Positions 1-6,625 of a DNA stretch of 59,746 nt are shown one piece after another. The position numbers were made by a program, and so were the translations under genes. Source of the stretch: a virus. The notes beneath the pieces were generated by a model, which saw only the letters and a list, made by a program, of their open reading frames with translations, did no database searches and was not told the DNA's origin. The stretch lies in the IMG/VR virus record IMGVR_UViG_3300030060_003581, positions 1-59,746 of that record. The stretch is one strand, 5' to 3'. Every line of letters begins with the position of its first letter. The first letter of the stretch is position 1.

Positions 1-141
1 CTCTAGGTGAGTAGCCTGTTTGCTATGCAAGTGTTCGTTAGCGATAAGGATGCCGTGTAAGTCCCTTTGCACCGAATCGAACATTTCCATACCAACGGCT
101 AAGGTTTGAATACCAAGACCAAACTTTAGGAATCCGCCCAT
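1..141. repeat. Left copy of 141-bp terminal redundancy
   Basis: Bases 1-141 match 59606-59746 with two differences (positions 6/59611 and 64/59669). The coding frame of the tape-measure gene continues across the join. Both differences are synonymous on the minus strand (CTA/TTA Leu and AGG/AGA Arg), which suggests population variation rather than sequencing error. The simplest reading is an assembly overlap on a circular or circularly permuted genome; a true packaged terminal repeat is possible but would have to cut a tail gene. Confidence 0.95.
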
Positions 142-1395
142 ATACTGAAACATTCCAATCATTCGACCGATACCTTCGCTCACTTCTGCACCGAACATAC
201 CGGTGAACATATTTTGCATTTCAAGTATATCGTTTCGTGCCTTTTGTGCGCCTATTTGGAATGGCAACAAAGCCTCGCCAAGCGTTGCCTTTAGGTTTTC
301 GGCTTCTGCTTCTGCCGCCTCCATCTGATAAGCAAGAGCCTCCATAGCGTCTTCTGCTTGTGTTGTTGCAGAATCATAGCCTTCTAAACCATCTGCCGCT
401 AAGGTCACAACTCGGCTTTGGTTTTCCATTAACTTGATGAAACGGACATAGTGCCTGTTACCAGCAATAGTCTGTGCTATATTCTGCTTCATAGCGGAGG
501 ACATATTATGCCAGCCCTTGTCAACCAAGTCCTGTATAATTTCCTTCATCGTTAACATTTCGCCGTCAGCATCTCTAATGGTAACTCCCATTTGCTCTAA
601 CTGAGTTCTTGCGCCGTTAATGTCACCACCCATACGAGCGTAAATCATACGCAAGGCACGACCAGCCGCCCCCGCTTCTTCACCGGATTCGAGCAGAACC
701 GCAGACATAGCGGCCATATCGTGAAATGTTTCGCCTACCAACGCACCCTGCGCCGAGAAGTTAGTCATAACTTCAACCAATTCACCTTCAACCGCTACCG
801 ACCGGTTAGCAATTGTGTTAAGTGCGTCAAGAGCATAAGCGGCATTCTCAGTCAATACTGCTTCTTTTTCTAATTGACTTAGCCTTTGGAACTGACTAGC
901 GTTTAAGTCGCCATACAACACGCCTGTTTGTTGTTGCAGTTTGATGATACCCTTCATGGCTTCTTCTGATGTAAGGTCAGATATGTTAGATAGGATTTCA
1001 GCCTGTCTAACTAAGAACGGGATATTTTCATTACCTACAATTTGACCTACCTGTGCGGCTCTTGAACCTGCGGCCAACGCCTCAGTTCCAACTTTAGCGA
1101 ACTCTAAACCTACTTGTTTAAGTTCATCAGACATGCCTTCAATGTCATCACCGGAATAGAACTTAGCAAACTCAACTTCGGCTTTGCCCATTTCAATAGT
1201 AATCTGCCTAATTTCATTTAGAAATACACCGATAGCCATTGTCACATCTTCAACCGGCTTTATCATGGCCTCGAAAGAGTCGAGAGTAACCGCCCTCATA
1301 ACATTCATTACTGTTCTGTGGTCGTGAATTAACTTACGAGCGTTAAATCCAGCGACTACATTGAAGAATACTTGGGATGCACCTACTCTTGTCAT
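1..1395 (-). CDS. Tail tape measure protein, N-terminal part (gene spans the join)
   Basis: The frame is open from ATG at 1395 to the window edge and continues at 59605, giving a 1,314-aa protein. This part holds the TP901-type tape-measure core: an alpha-helical segment with NTIANRSVAVEGELVEVM, then SGEEAGAAGRALRMIYARMG and IAGNRHYVRFIKLMEN, the usual landmarks of the family. Tape-measure proteins fill the tail lumen, set tail length and pass into the host envelope during DNA entry. The start is preceded by GGGAGAGTGAT at normal spacing. It lies just downstream of the tail assembly chaperone pair, its standard position. At about 0.15 nm per residue the tail would be near 200 nm long. Confidence 0.92.
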   Translation of the reverse strand, partial: MTRVGASQVFFNVVAGFNARKLIHDHRTVMNVMRAVTLDSFEAMIKPVEDVTMAIGVFLNEIRQITIEMGKAEVEFAKFYSGDDIEGMSDELKQVGLEFAKVGTEALAAGSRAAQVGQIVGNENIPFLVRQAEILSNISDLTSEEAMKGIIKLQQQTGVLYGDLNASQFQRLSQLEKEAVLTENAAYALDALNTIANRSVAVEGELVEVMTNFSAQGALVGETFHDMAAMSAVLLESGEEAGAAGRALRMIYARMGGDINGARTQLEQMGVTIRDADGEMLTMKEIIQDLVDKGWHNMSSAMKQNIAQTIAGNRHYVRFIKLMENQSRVVTLAADGLEGYDSATTQAEDAMEALAYQMEAAEAEAENLKATLGEALLPFQIGAQKARNDILEMQNMFTGMFGAEVSEGIGRMIGMFQYMGGFLKFGLGIQTLAVGMEMFDSVQRDLHGILIANEHLHSKQATHLE

Positions 1396-1399
1396 GTTA

Positions 1400-1702
1400 T
1401 CACTCTCCCGTAGTATGAACAGGTATGCCCCGTTGTTTTAATAATTCGACTACTTCGCTATCAGAAGCAGTAGTAGTTTGGCCTTTTTGCCTTCTTTGTC
1501 TGACACGCTCCATCATGGCTTTGCCGTCTTTATCGGCTTTGCCTGTGGCGTCTTTAACTTGGTCGTGCATATCGTTTAACACGGCAAGGTCATACTCGAA
1601 CTTTAGCATCCCGCCCTCTCCTGTATATTTCATCAATAAATCGCTGGGAACAGCGCCTTTGTATGACGAACATAAGGCAGGGGCTACCTTGCCTAAGAGT
1701 CC
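1400..1702 (-). CDS. Tail assembly chaperone extension (gpT-like, -1 frameshift product)
   Basis: This frame is reached by -1 slippage on CCCTTTG near the end of the upstream 115-aa gene and stays open for 100 codons, ending four bases before the tape-measure start. No start codon with a good ribosome site was seen at its head; the first ATG inside it is at 1633. The protein is charged and helical, with a basic middle (RVRQRRQKGQ). In lambda-like tails the G and GT proteins coat the tape measure during tube assembly, and the T part recruits the tube protein. Position, slip site and open frame all fit this role. Fused length would be about 216 aa. Confidence 0.8.
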   Translation of the reverse strand, partial: GLLGKVAPALCSSYKGAVPSDLLMKYTGEGGMLKFEYDLAVLNDMHDQVKDATGKADKDGKAMMERVRQRRQKGQTTTASDSEVVELLKQRGIPVHTTGE

Positions 1703-2040
1703 AAAGGGATTGCACCCTCCGGTTCGTCAATACCCCGCACAAAGTTAAATACACTAAGTAGTTCATCTTTGTCGAGCATATTTACATCGAAATCATCGGG
1801 TAGGCAAGGTGGAATCATTTCTCTCATCTGAGAGTTAACATCACCGCCAGCATCTTCAAGAGCGGTCATAAACTCCTCTTGTTGTTCGTCAGTCCATTCT
1901 TCTTGGTCTAAGCCAAAGTGCTTAAACTTTCTAAATGTTTTGGCTAATAAGGTTTCAAACTTGAGGCGTTCCATACCGGAGGCTTGGCGCACCCAAATCT
2001 TCTTTGTTCCAATTTCAAACTCTTTCTTTAGTATCGGCAT
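1693..2040 (-). CDS. Tail assembly chaperone (gpG-like)
   Basis: A 115-aa acidic helical protein sits between the tail tube and tape-measure genes, the normal place of the gpG chaperone. It includes RQASGMERLKFETLLAKTF and an acidic DQEEWTDEQQEEF stretch, typical of phage tail chaperones. The start at 2040 is chosen because the virus's usual ribosome site, AAGTGATAAAG, directly precedes that ATG; an upstream in-frame GTG at 2049 lies within that site and is unlikely to be used. It probably binds the tape measure before tube polymerisation. A slip site near its 3' end makes a longer GT form. Confidence 0.78.
   Translation of the reverse strand: MPILKKEFEIGTKKIWVRQASGMERLKFETLLAKTFRKFKHFGLDQEEWTDEQQEEFMTALEDAGGDVNSQMREMIPPCLPDDFDVNMLDKDELLSVFNFVRGIDEPEGAIPLDS
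1702..1708 (-). other. Programmed -1 ribosomal frameshift slippery site CCCTTTG
   Basis: In the minus-strand reading frame the sequence is C CCT TTG, an X XXY YYZ heptamer. It lies two sense codons before the zero-frame TAG at 1693-1695. Slippage leads into a stop-free -1 frame. This is the conserved arrangement of siphovirus tail chaperone genes. Confidence 0.82.
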
Positions 2041-2233
2041 CTTTATCACTTTTCTTTACTTTACTTTTCTTTGCTGGCTTTTTTGCCTTTGTTGTCTTTT
2101 TCTTTACTTCGACAACAGGTTCTTCAACGACTACCGGTTCTTCAACTACCGGCTCGTCGTCTTGAATAGAGAGTCCTTTTGTTAGGACTACTGATTTTAC
2201 TTTTCCAATTATTTTTCCTACTGATTTTCGCAT
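2015..2233 (-). CDS. Lysine-rich small tail-module protein
   Basis: A 72-aa protein of unknown role. After a basic helix (MRKSVGKIIGKVKSVV) it has an acidic Pro-Val-Glu repeat (EPVVEEPVVVEEPVVEV) and a very lysine-rich tail. The start at 2233 follows AAGGTGATTAAG, a near-invariant ribosome site in this arm. It overlaps the next gene by 26 bases and lies between tail-tube and chaperone genes, so a structural or assembly role is likely. The low-complexity sequence allows no family call. Confidence 0.65.
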   Translation of the reverse strand: MRKSVGKIIGKVKSVVLTKGLSIQDDEPVVEEPVVVEEPVVEVKKKTTKAKKPAKKSKVKKSDKDADTKERV

Positions 2234-2243
2234 CTTAATCACC

Positions 2244-2438
2244 TTATTGGTCTTCATACATTATGTAGCAGACTACTCTATTATCATGTATGTTTCTAAC
2301 AATGTTTAATTCATACAAAGTATCGTTACCTGCGAGATTAGCCCTTAGATAAGTTTGAACTGAGGTATGAATATCTGCCATAGTGCCTTCAATCGCAACA
2401 ACAGTTATTTTGCTTGGGTCTTGAACAGGGCTTGCCAT
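2244..2438 (-). CDS. Small conserved-looking tail-module protein
   Basis: A 64-aa protein with mixed alpha/beta character (ITVVAIEGTM, LYELNIVRNI, RVVCYIMYEDQ). The start follows AAGGTGGTTTAG at correct spacing. It sits tightly between the tail tube gene and the lysine-rich gene, so it is probably cotranscribed with tail genes. No family recognised. Confidence 0.7.
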   Translation of the reverse strand: MASPVQDPSKITVVAIEGTMADIHTSVQTYLRANLAGNDTLYELNIVRNIHDNRVVCYIMYEDQ

Positions 2439-2448
2439 CTAAACCACC

Positions 2449-3549
2449 TTAGATTTCAGAATACTTTACACCGGTAGCAAGGTTACTTGAATCCGCAGTT
2501 TGGGTCAAGATTACTCTTGACATATTATCGAAATTATCAACAAGAGCCACGAAGTTTAGACTCAGTGTTTGTGTGTCACGACCGCTTACATTTGAGGTAG
2601 GTGCTTCCCAGCGAACCTTACGAATGTCTACGCTAAGGCTTTGTGTGCCGTTAGTAAAGTCAAGGCTCATGGCTGGTAGGAATGAAGCAGCAGAACTGCC
2701 GTCATACAACTTACCACCGGTTGTTAGAAGCATATCATAGCCCGGCACATTTGTTGCGCTTGTTGTTGAAGCGTCTGAGAACTCAACTGTTCCTGTGATT
2801 TCACGCATCTGTGGTTCGGGTTGACGAATGTAAGTTCTGTCACCGATTGAGCAAGCCGCATCAGTGTCAAGGTTCATGTTGAAATCAATACTGATAGACT
2901 TAATCTTGGTTGATGAAACTTCTGCCGAACCTGTTTCGGAGAAGTTAACTGTTCCGTCTGCGAAGTGGAATCCATCAACTGCCGCACCACTAAAGGTAAC
3001 TGAGGACTCTAGTGTAGCAACGCCGGATTCTCTCTTGCCGCTGAAGTCAGCACTTACTGTGACATATTCTCCGTGAGCCGCAGATATACCGAGCCTGTTA
3101 ATACACATACCTGTGTAGGTGTGTTCTTTTTCCTCACGACCTACTTCAATAGTGAAAGAAGGTAGGACATTTGTTTTATCCTCAGTCCATGTGTGGACAA
3201 AGTTGCTAATTGTGTAACCGCCGCCGGAAGGAGGCTCGTTTGCAGTGGAGTCGCCGTAAATACCATAAAAACACAGTCCGAGCAAGTCGTCCGGTTGCGC
3301 TACGAAGTTTATTCCACCTTCTGAGTATTCCTTTCCATTAACAGATTTTTTTGCACCGTATCGGCTCATATCGCTTCTTGTCATTAAGTCAAATCTATAT
3401 TGTATGCTTTCGTCATCAACTTCGCCGTATATCTTATTAGTTCCACTACCGCCGCTTAGAGCCGAAGCAGTTCCGTAAGTTCTAACACCGGTGCTTGTAG
3501 TATGTTCCGGTGTGATTGCGAGGTATCTATATGTAAAATTAGAGGTCAT
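2449..3549 (-). CDS. Major tail tube protein
   Basis: A 366-aa, beta-rich protein at the position of the major tail protein, upstream of the tail chaperones. The N-terminal third has the tube-like pattern SVNGKEYSEGGINFVAQPDDLLGLC followed by a Gly-rich loop; two similar beta domains can be made out. Tube proteins of this fold polymerise as hexamer rings around the tape measure. The absence of any sheath gene next to it supports a flexible, non-contractile tail. No ribosome site stands out beyond ACAGGTGAAGGTAA upstream of the ATG. Confidence 0.75.
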   Translation of the reverse strand: MTSNFTYRYLAITPEHTTSTGVRTYGTASALSGGSGTNKIYGEVDDESIQYRFDLMTRSDMSRYGAKKSVNGKEYSEGGINFVAQPDDLLGLCFYGIYGDSTANEPPSGGGYTISNFVHTWTEDKTNVLPSFTIEVGREEKEHTYTGMCINRLGISAAHGEYVTVSADFSGKRESGVATLESSVTFSGAAVDGFHFADGTVNFSETGSAEVSSTKIKSISIDFNMNLDTDAACSIGDRTYIRQPEPQMREITGTVEFSDASTTSATNVPGYDMLLTTGGKLYDGSSAASFLPAMSLDFTNGTQSLSVDIRKVRWEAPTSNVSGRDTQTLSLNFVALVDNFDNMSRVILTQTADSSNLATGVKYSEI

Positions 3550-3596
3550 TTACCTTCACCTGTCTAACGCTACTAACGGTTTGTTATTTGAAGGTT

Positions 3597-4685
3597 TCAT
3601 CTGTGCAGCATGTTCAGACGCCTCATATAAGTTAGTTCCATGCGGTGAACACAGATAACTTCATCATCGTCAGTTTTAGTGTCAAAATTAATTGTGTAGT
3701 CAATTAGACTGTCGGTAGTTCCTTGCAGACCGGTGTTAGTGTATAACTCATCAAATGCGTCACCTGCTATCTCCATAGCAGTTCTGTATGAGTTTTCATA
3801 ATCAGTTCCTCTTGTAGTTATGAATAGGATTACTTGATAGTTTTGTGTTATTCGAGTTCCGCCTAGCGTGTCAAACTCGGGCGACTCTAGTGATTGTAAG
3901 ATTACATGGATTGTTGGCGGGGCTAATCGTGATACCATCTGAGAGGATATGTCGTAACCATACACAATAGATGAGTTATTCACCATGTTTTTAAGGAAGA
4001 ATCTTTTACTGTCTTTTAGTCTTTCGACTAGAGAAAGACCCATACGAAGCAAAGAGTCAGATACAAAGGAACTTGTGGATAATTCATCAGGACTGAACGC
4101 ACCCATGTTGGTAACATAGACATTATTCCATAGAATCGTTCCATCGGTGTTGCCCCACTGTATTGTCTTGCTACTACCGGTGCTTCCGGTGACTTCTAAA
4201 TAATTCGTTTGAGCGTCAGAATCCTCAATAATCTCACGCATATACAGTCTTGCTTTGCCTGTGGAATCAAGAGTTAGCCTTAGAATAATAGGCACTGCGT
4301 CAAAACTGTCTGCTTGTGACAAATCTAATTCTCTCGATGTAACAGTCGAAGTTCCTACCAACTTTACTTTGTTTGCGTCAGAAGTCGCTTGGACTTCTGC
4401 TTTGTGTGTCCCATTATCTAATTTTAATAATACTGTCCCGTCTGCTGGCGTAGCAGTATATTTGAAGCATACAATAATACTGTATTCGTTTGTAGTAGGA
4501 GTTACCGACCATAGTTGACCACTACCTGCGCTGGCAATCTGCCAAGAGTCACCAACGGCTGAACCATCACTGCCTGTTCCTGTTAAGGTAAAGGACTCGT
4601 TATCTTGCCCAAACTCAGTCAAACTTGCAGGGTTGCCCCCGTTCATACGAGAAGTCCAATACTGATTAGTAGTTGCTATTGCCAC
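3597..4685 (-). CDS. Tail terminator-like protein with N-terminal lectin-like domain
   Basis: About 362 aa. The C-terminal 150 residues (DSLLRMGLSLVERLKDSKRF, then IHVILQSLESPEF, YQVILFITTRGTDYENSY and AMEIAGDAFDELY) look like a tail completion/terminator protein, which fits its place between the gp10-like and tail tube genes. The N-terminal 200 residues are a beta-rich, LamG/concanavalin-like segment (ATPADGTVLLKLDNG, PIILRLTLDSTGKARLYMRE) that could bind sugars on the capsid neck. The start is uncertain: GTG at 4685 follows GGGGGTGGTG, while TTG at 4721 and ATG at 4645 are alternatives. It overlaps the upstream gene. Confidence 0.65.
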   Translation of the reverse strand: MAIATTNQYWTSRMNGGNPASLTEFGQDNESFTLTGTGSDGSAVGDSWQIASAGSGQLWSVTPTTNEYSIIVCFKYTATPADGTVLLKLDNGTHKAEVQATSDANKVKLVGTSTVTSRELDLSQADSFDAVPIILRLTLDSTGKARLYMREIIEDSDAQTNYLEVTGSTGSSKTIQWGNTDGTILWNNVYVTNMGAFSPDELSTSSFVSDSLLRMGLSLVERLKDSKRFFLKNMVNNSSIVYGYDISSQMVSRLAPPTIHVILQSLESPEFDTLGGTRITQNYQVILFITTRGTDYENSYRTAMEIAGDAFDELYTNTGLQGTTDSLIDYTINFDTKTDDDEVICVHRMELTYMRRLNMLHR

Positions 4686-5262
4686 CAGCACCACCCCCGT
4701 ATGCTTTGTTAAATGCGTCAACTATTGCTGCCCCTATTTTTGGCTTTGCTCTATCTCTAGCAAAACTCAAGAAGTCAACAGGTTTGTAACCGGGGTGAAC
4801 CATATTCTTACCGGTCTTTGCGTTAATAAATCCTGTCGAACCACTGCCGCCGCCAAAGGTAGCACTGTTTTCTATGGTCTTAAATGTGAATGGATATGCG
4901 AAAGGAGTTGCACCGTATTCTAGTAGTTGCGCTAATTTACCGCCACGACTACCACTAACTCCACCTTCGTCAATAGGATGAGAACCAAAACGAACCATAG
5001 CCTGTTGATTTTGGTCTTCTCCTATCTCAACTATTAATGAGTCTGCCACTTTGTTAGCCATGTTTTGTTGTCTAACTGACGATTGTTGCTTTAGGTGTCC
5101 TTGAGTTGGCCCGATTTCTCCTTTGAGAACATCGTATATTGCCTGTGCCATAATCTGCCCGGCAGTTCTCTCCATCTCCTTGATAGCCGCCTTTGTCTGA
5201 CGAGTATCAATAGTTAGGTCGAAACCCATGTATCGGTCTTTTCCAGCAGAACCCCTTAACAT
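4666..5262 (-). CDS. HK97 gp10-like neck/tail-component protein
   Basis: A 198-aa protein with the gp10 pattern: an N-terminal helix (TRQTKAAIKEMERTAGQIM), a basic linker, then GGKLAQLLEYGATPFAYPFTFK with a hydrophobic and Gly-rich loop after it. This family joins the connector to the tail in HK97-like siphoviruses. It lies between the gp6-like connector and the terminator-like gene, the canonical order. The start at 5262 follows GGTGGATTGAT. Confidence 0.7.
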   Translation of the reverse strand: MLRGSAGKDRYMGFDLTIDTRQTKAAIKEMERTAGQIMAQAIYDVLKGEIGPTQGHLKQQSSVRQQNMANKVADSLIVEIGEDQNQQAMVRFGSHPIDEGGVSGSRGGKLAQLLEYGATPFAYPFTFKTIENSATFGGGSGSTGFINAKTGKNMVHPGYKPVDFLSFARDRAKPKIGAAIVDAFNKAYGGGAGGNSNY

Positions 5263-5263
5263 A

Positions 5264-5794
5264 TCAATCCACCGAACCTAAGTGAGCCAGCCTTGTCAAG
5301 TTCATAGTCGCTCGCTGGCGAAGGACATTAGACCTAACAGGGTCAGCACCCGAGGTGTGGAACGCTGATTCGTCTTCAAGATAAATAGAAGCCGCTAAGT
5401 CAGCGCATATCTCCTTTATGACATGAGCCATCTCGCCTTCTATCACCTTAGTTGCGGTATTATGGTCGTATGAAACTCCTGTCACTCCTGTTAGGTCATT
5501 ACTACTTTTTCCCGACCACTTAAACGAATCGCCATCAATGCTGCCGTTGCCAGCAGTTGAGAATGAAGAAGCGTCAGCAAGTGTAATTGTAGTTGCGCCT
5601 GTTGTAATAGCGCCGTTTAGAGTTGATTCTGCTATATCTGAGGATGGGGCGCTGCGACCATAGTTTCTAAACTCTTGGTCTATTGATATACTTGCCCTTC
5701 TAATCGCACTTGAAATGCGAGTAGCGGCTCTATCACGCTGACCGGAATCAAGTCCTAGCCTAATAGAAACATCAGAAGCCTCACAGTATCCCAT
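5264..5794 (-). CDS. Head-tail connector (gp6/gp15-like adaptor)
   Basis: A 176-aa protein. The N-terminal 45 residues (GYCEASDVSIRLGLD, then AATRISSAIRRASISIDQEF) match the helical head of connector adaptors, which bind under the portal ring. A short beta insert (TTGATTITLADASSF) precedes the C-terminal helix. Start ATG at 5794 is chosen because AAGGTGGTTAAG precedes it. The place ahead of the gp10-like gene supports the call. Confidence 0.68.
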   Translation of the reverse strand: MGYCEASDVSIRLGLDSGQRDRAATRISSAIRRASISIDQEFRNYGRSAPSSDIAESTLNGAITTGATTITLADASSFSTAGNGSIDGDSFKWSGKSSNDLTGVTGVSYDHNTATKVIEGEMAHVIKEICADLAASIYLEDESAFHTSGADPVRSNVLRQRATMNLTRLAHLGSVD

Positions 5795-5804
5795 CTTAAC
5801 CACC

Positions 5805-6002
5805 TTACAAAATTAAACTACCTACATCAACACCGAAGGATGCCGCAATAAAGATAATTAGGATTCGCACACTACCATGTAGTTTAGCAAGCGATACCAT
5901 CATCTCCGTTTGAGCCTCCCCCATCTTTTCTAATAATTCCTCATGCTTGTCTATGCGCTTTTCAATATTATCGAGGCGCACTCCATGAGTAGTTCTTGAC
6001 AT
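5805..6002 (-). CDS. Small coiled-coil membrane protein (XhlA/holin-like)
   Basis: A 65-aa protein: an N-terminal amphipathic coiled coil (RLDNIEKRIDKHEELLEKMG) followed by one C-terminal membrane helix (VRILIIFIAASFGVDVGSLIL). The layout resembles XhlA/hemolysin-type phage proteins that act with holins. Start ATG at 6002 follows GGAGTGAT. It sits in a cluster of five tiny genes; a role in host membrane permeabilisation at lysis is inferred, not shown. Confidence 0.7.
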   Translation of the reverse strand: MSRTTHGVRLDNIEKRIDKHEELLEKMGEAQTEMMVSLAKLHGSVRILIIFIAASFGVDVGSLIL

Positions 6003-6007
6003 ACCAA

Positions 6008-6184
6008 TCACTCCAACTTTTCAGTAACTTCATCAACAACTTCTTTAATGTCGTCAACTATGTCATCTAGTTCGTCAAGAGTTATCTTGCCATCGTCAAG
6101 ATAGTATTTTTTGTATAGTCTGTATGCCGCAGTAGCGACTATTCCCGCTACACCAACATATAATGCCACTGTTGTTATATCCAT
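6008..6184 (-). CDS. Small membrane protein with EF-hand-like DGKITLDEL tail
   Basis: A 58-aa protein: one N-terminal membrane helix (TTVALYVGVAGIVATAAYRL), then LDDGKITLDELDDIVDDI and an acidic helix. DGKITLDEL matches the second half of an EF-hand/dockerin calcium loop but lacks its first acidic ligands. Similar topology is common in small phage holin-like proteins. It overlaps the downstream gene's ribosome site. Confidence 0.62.
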   Translation of the reverse strand: MDITTVALYVGVAGIVATAAYRLYKKYYLDDGKITLDELDDIVDDIKEVVDEVTEKLE

Positions 6185-6352
6185 TTATTCATCACCTTTG
6201 TATTCTATTTGTTTTACTGCCGAGGTCGGTATAAAAGTAAAGGGCTTGCTCTCGCCTACCCTATATACTGCGTAACCATAGTCTGTCTTTTCAATGTTCA
6301 CATTGGTATAACACCTTTCGGGAGGAATATATACTATTTTTCCTAAGCGCAT
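6185..6352 (-). CDS. Small beta-rich protein of unknown function
   Basis: A 55-aa protein (MRLGKIVYIPPERCYTNV...) that looks like a small barrel of beta strands. The stop codon abuts the next start (TAA then ATG), and GGGGGCTAAAAA precedes its own start. No family recognised; tight packing supports it being a gene. Confidence 0.55.
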   Translation of the reverse strand: MRLGKIVYIPPERCYTNVNIEKTDYGYAVYRVGESKPFTFIPTSAVKQIEYKGDE

Positions 6353-6456
6353 TTTTTAGCCCCCGTAATTAAATCCTTCTTTTGTTTTTTTTCGGCCTTA
6401 TCCAAGTCTTTTGACTTTGCATCAAACCACGCATCTAACATCTTACATCTTGTCAC
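6343..6456 (-). CDS. 37-residue basic protein
   Basis: A GTG start preceded by AAGGAGTGAGTAAA, then 37 codons (VTRCKMLDAWFDAKSKDLDK...). Highly charged, lysine-rich. It overlaps the next gene by 10 bases, and its ribosome site lies in the end of the upstream gene. Coding status rests on the ribosome site and tight spacing only. Confidence 0.45.
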   Translation of the reverse strand: MTRCKMLDAWFDAKSKDLDKAEKKQKKDLITGAKKCA

Positions 6457-6457
6457 T

Positions 6458-6625
6458 TTACTCACTCCTTAGAGATTCTATATGCTCAGCCGTAGGACAT
6501 GGGCATATATCCGTAGGCCATAAATCTAATCGTAGGTAATCTTCTCCGCCGTCATTGTGTAATACATGACCGTTCTTGAGAACTTCACGGTAGTTTTCCA
6601 ATAATACTTCATAATAACTTTTCAT
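6458..6625 (-). CDS. Small acidic protein downstream of fibre gene
   Basis: A 55-aa protein (MKSYYEVLLENYREVLKNGH...) with one CPCP motif. Its ATG overlaps the stop codon of the 956-aa fibre-like gene (ATGA), and GGTGAAATTAGC precedes it, so translational coupling is likely. No family recognised. Confidence 0.6.
   Translation of the reverse strand: MKSYYEVLLENYREVLKNGHVLHNDGGEDYLRLDLWPTDICPCPTAEHIESLRSE

Noticed and set aside
1-141. Long terminal repeat of an integrated element or a packaged direct terminal repeat
   Set aside because: It lies within one coding frame that reads through, carries no integrase or target-site features, and is simplest as a circular-assembly overlap.
5805-6002. 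Firm annotation as holin
   Set aside because: One membrane helix after a coiled coil also fits small virion or signalling proteins; kept as holin-like only.
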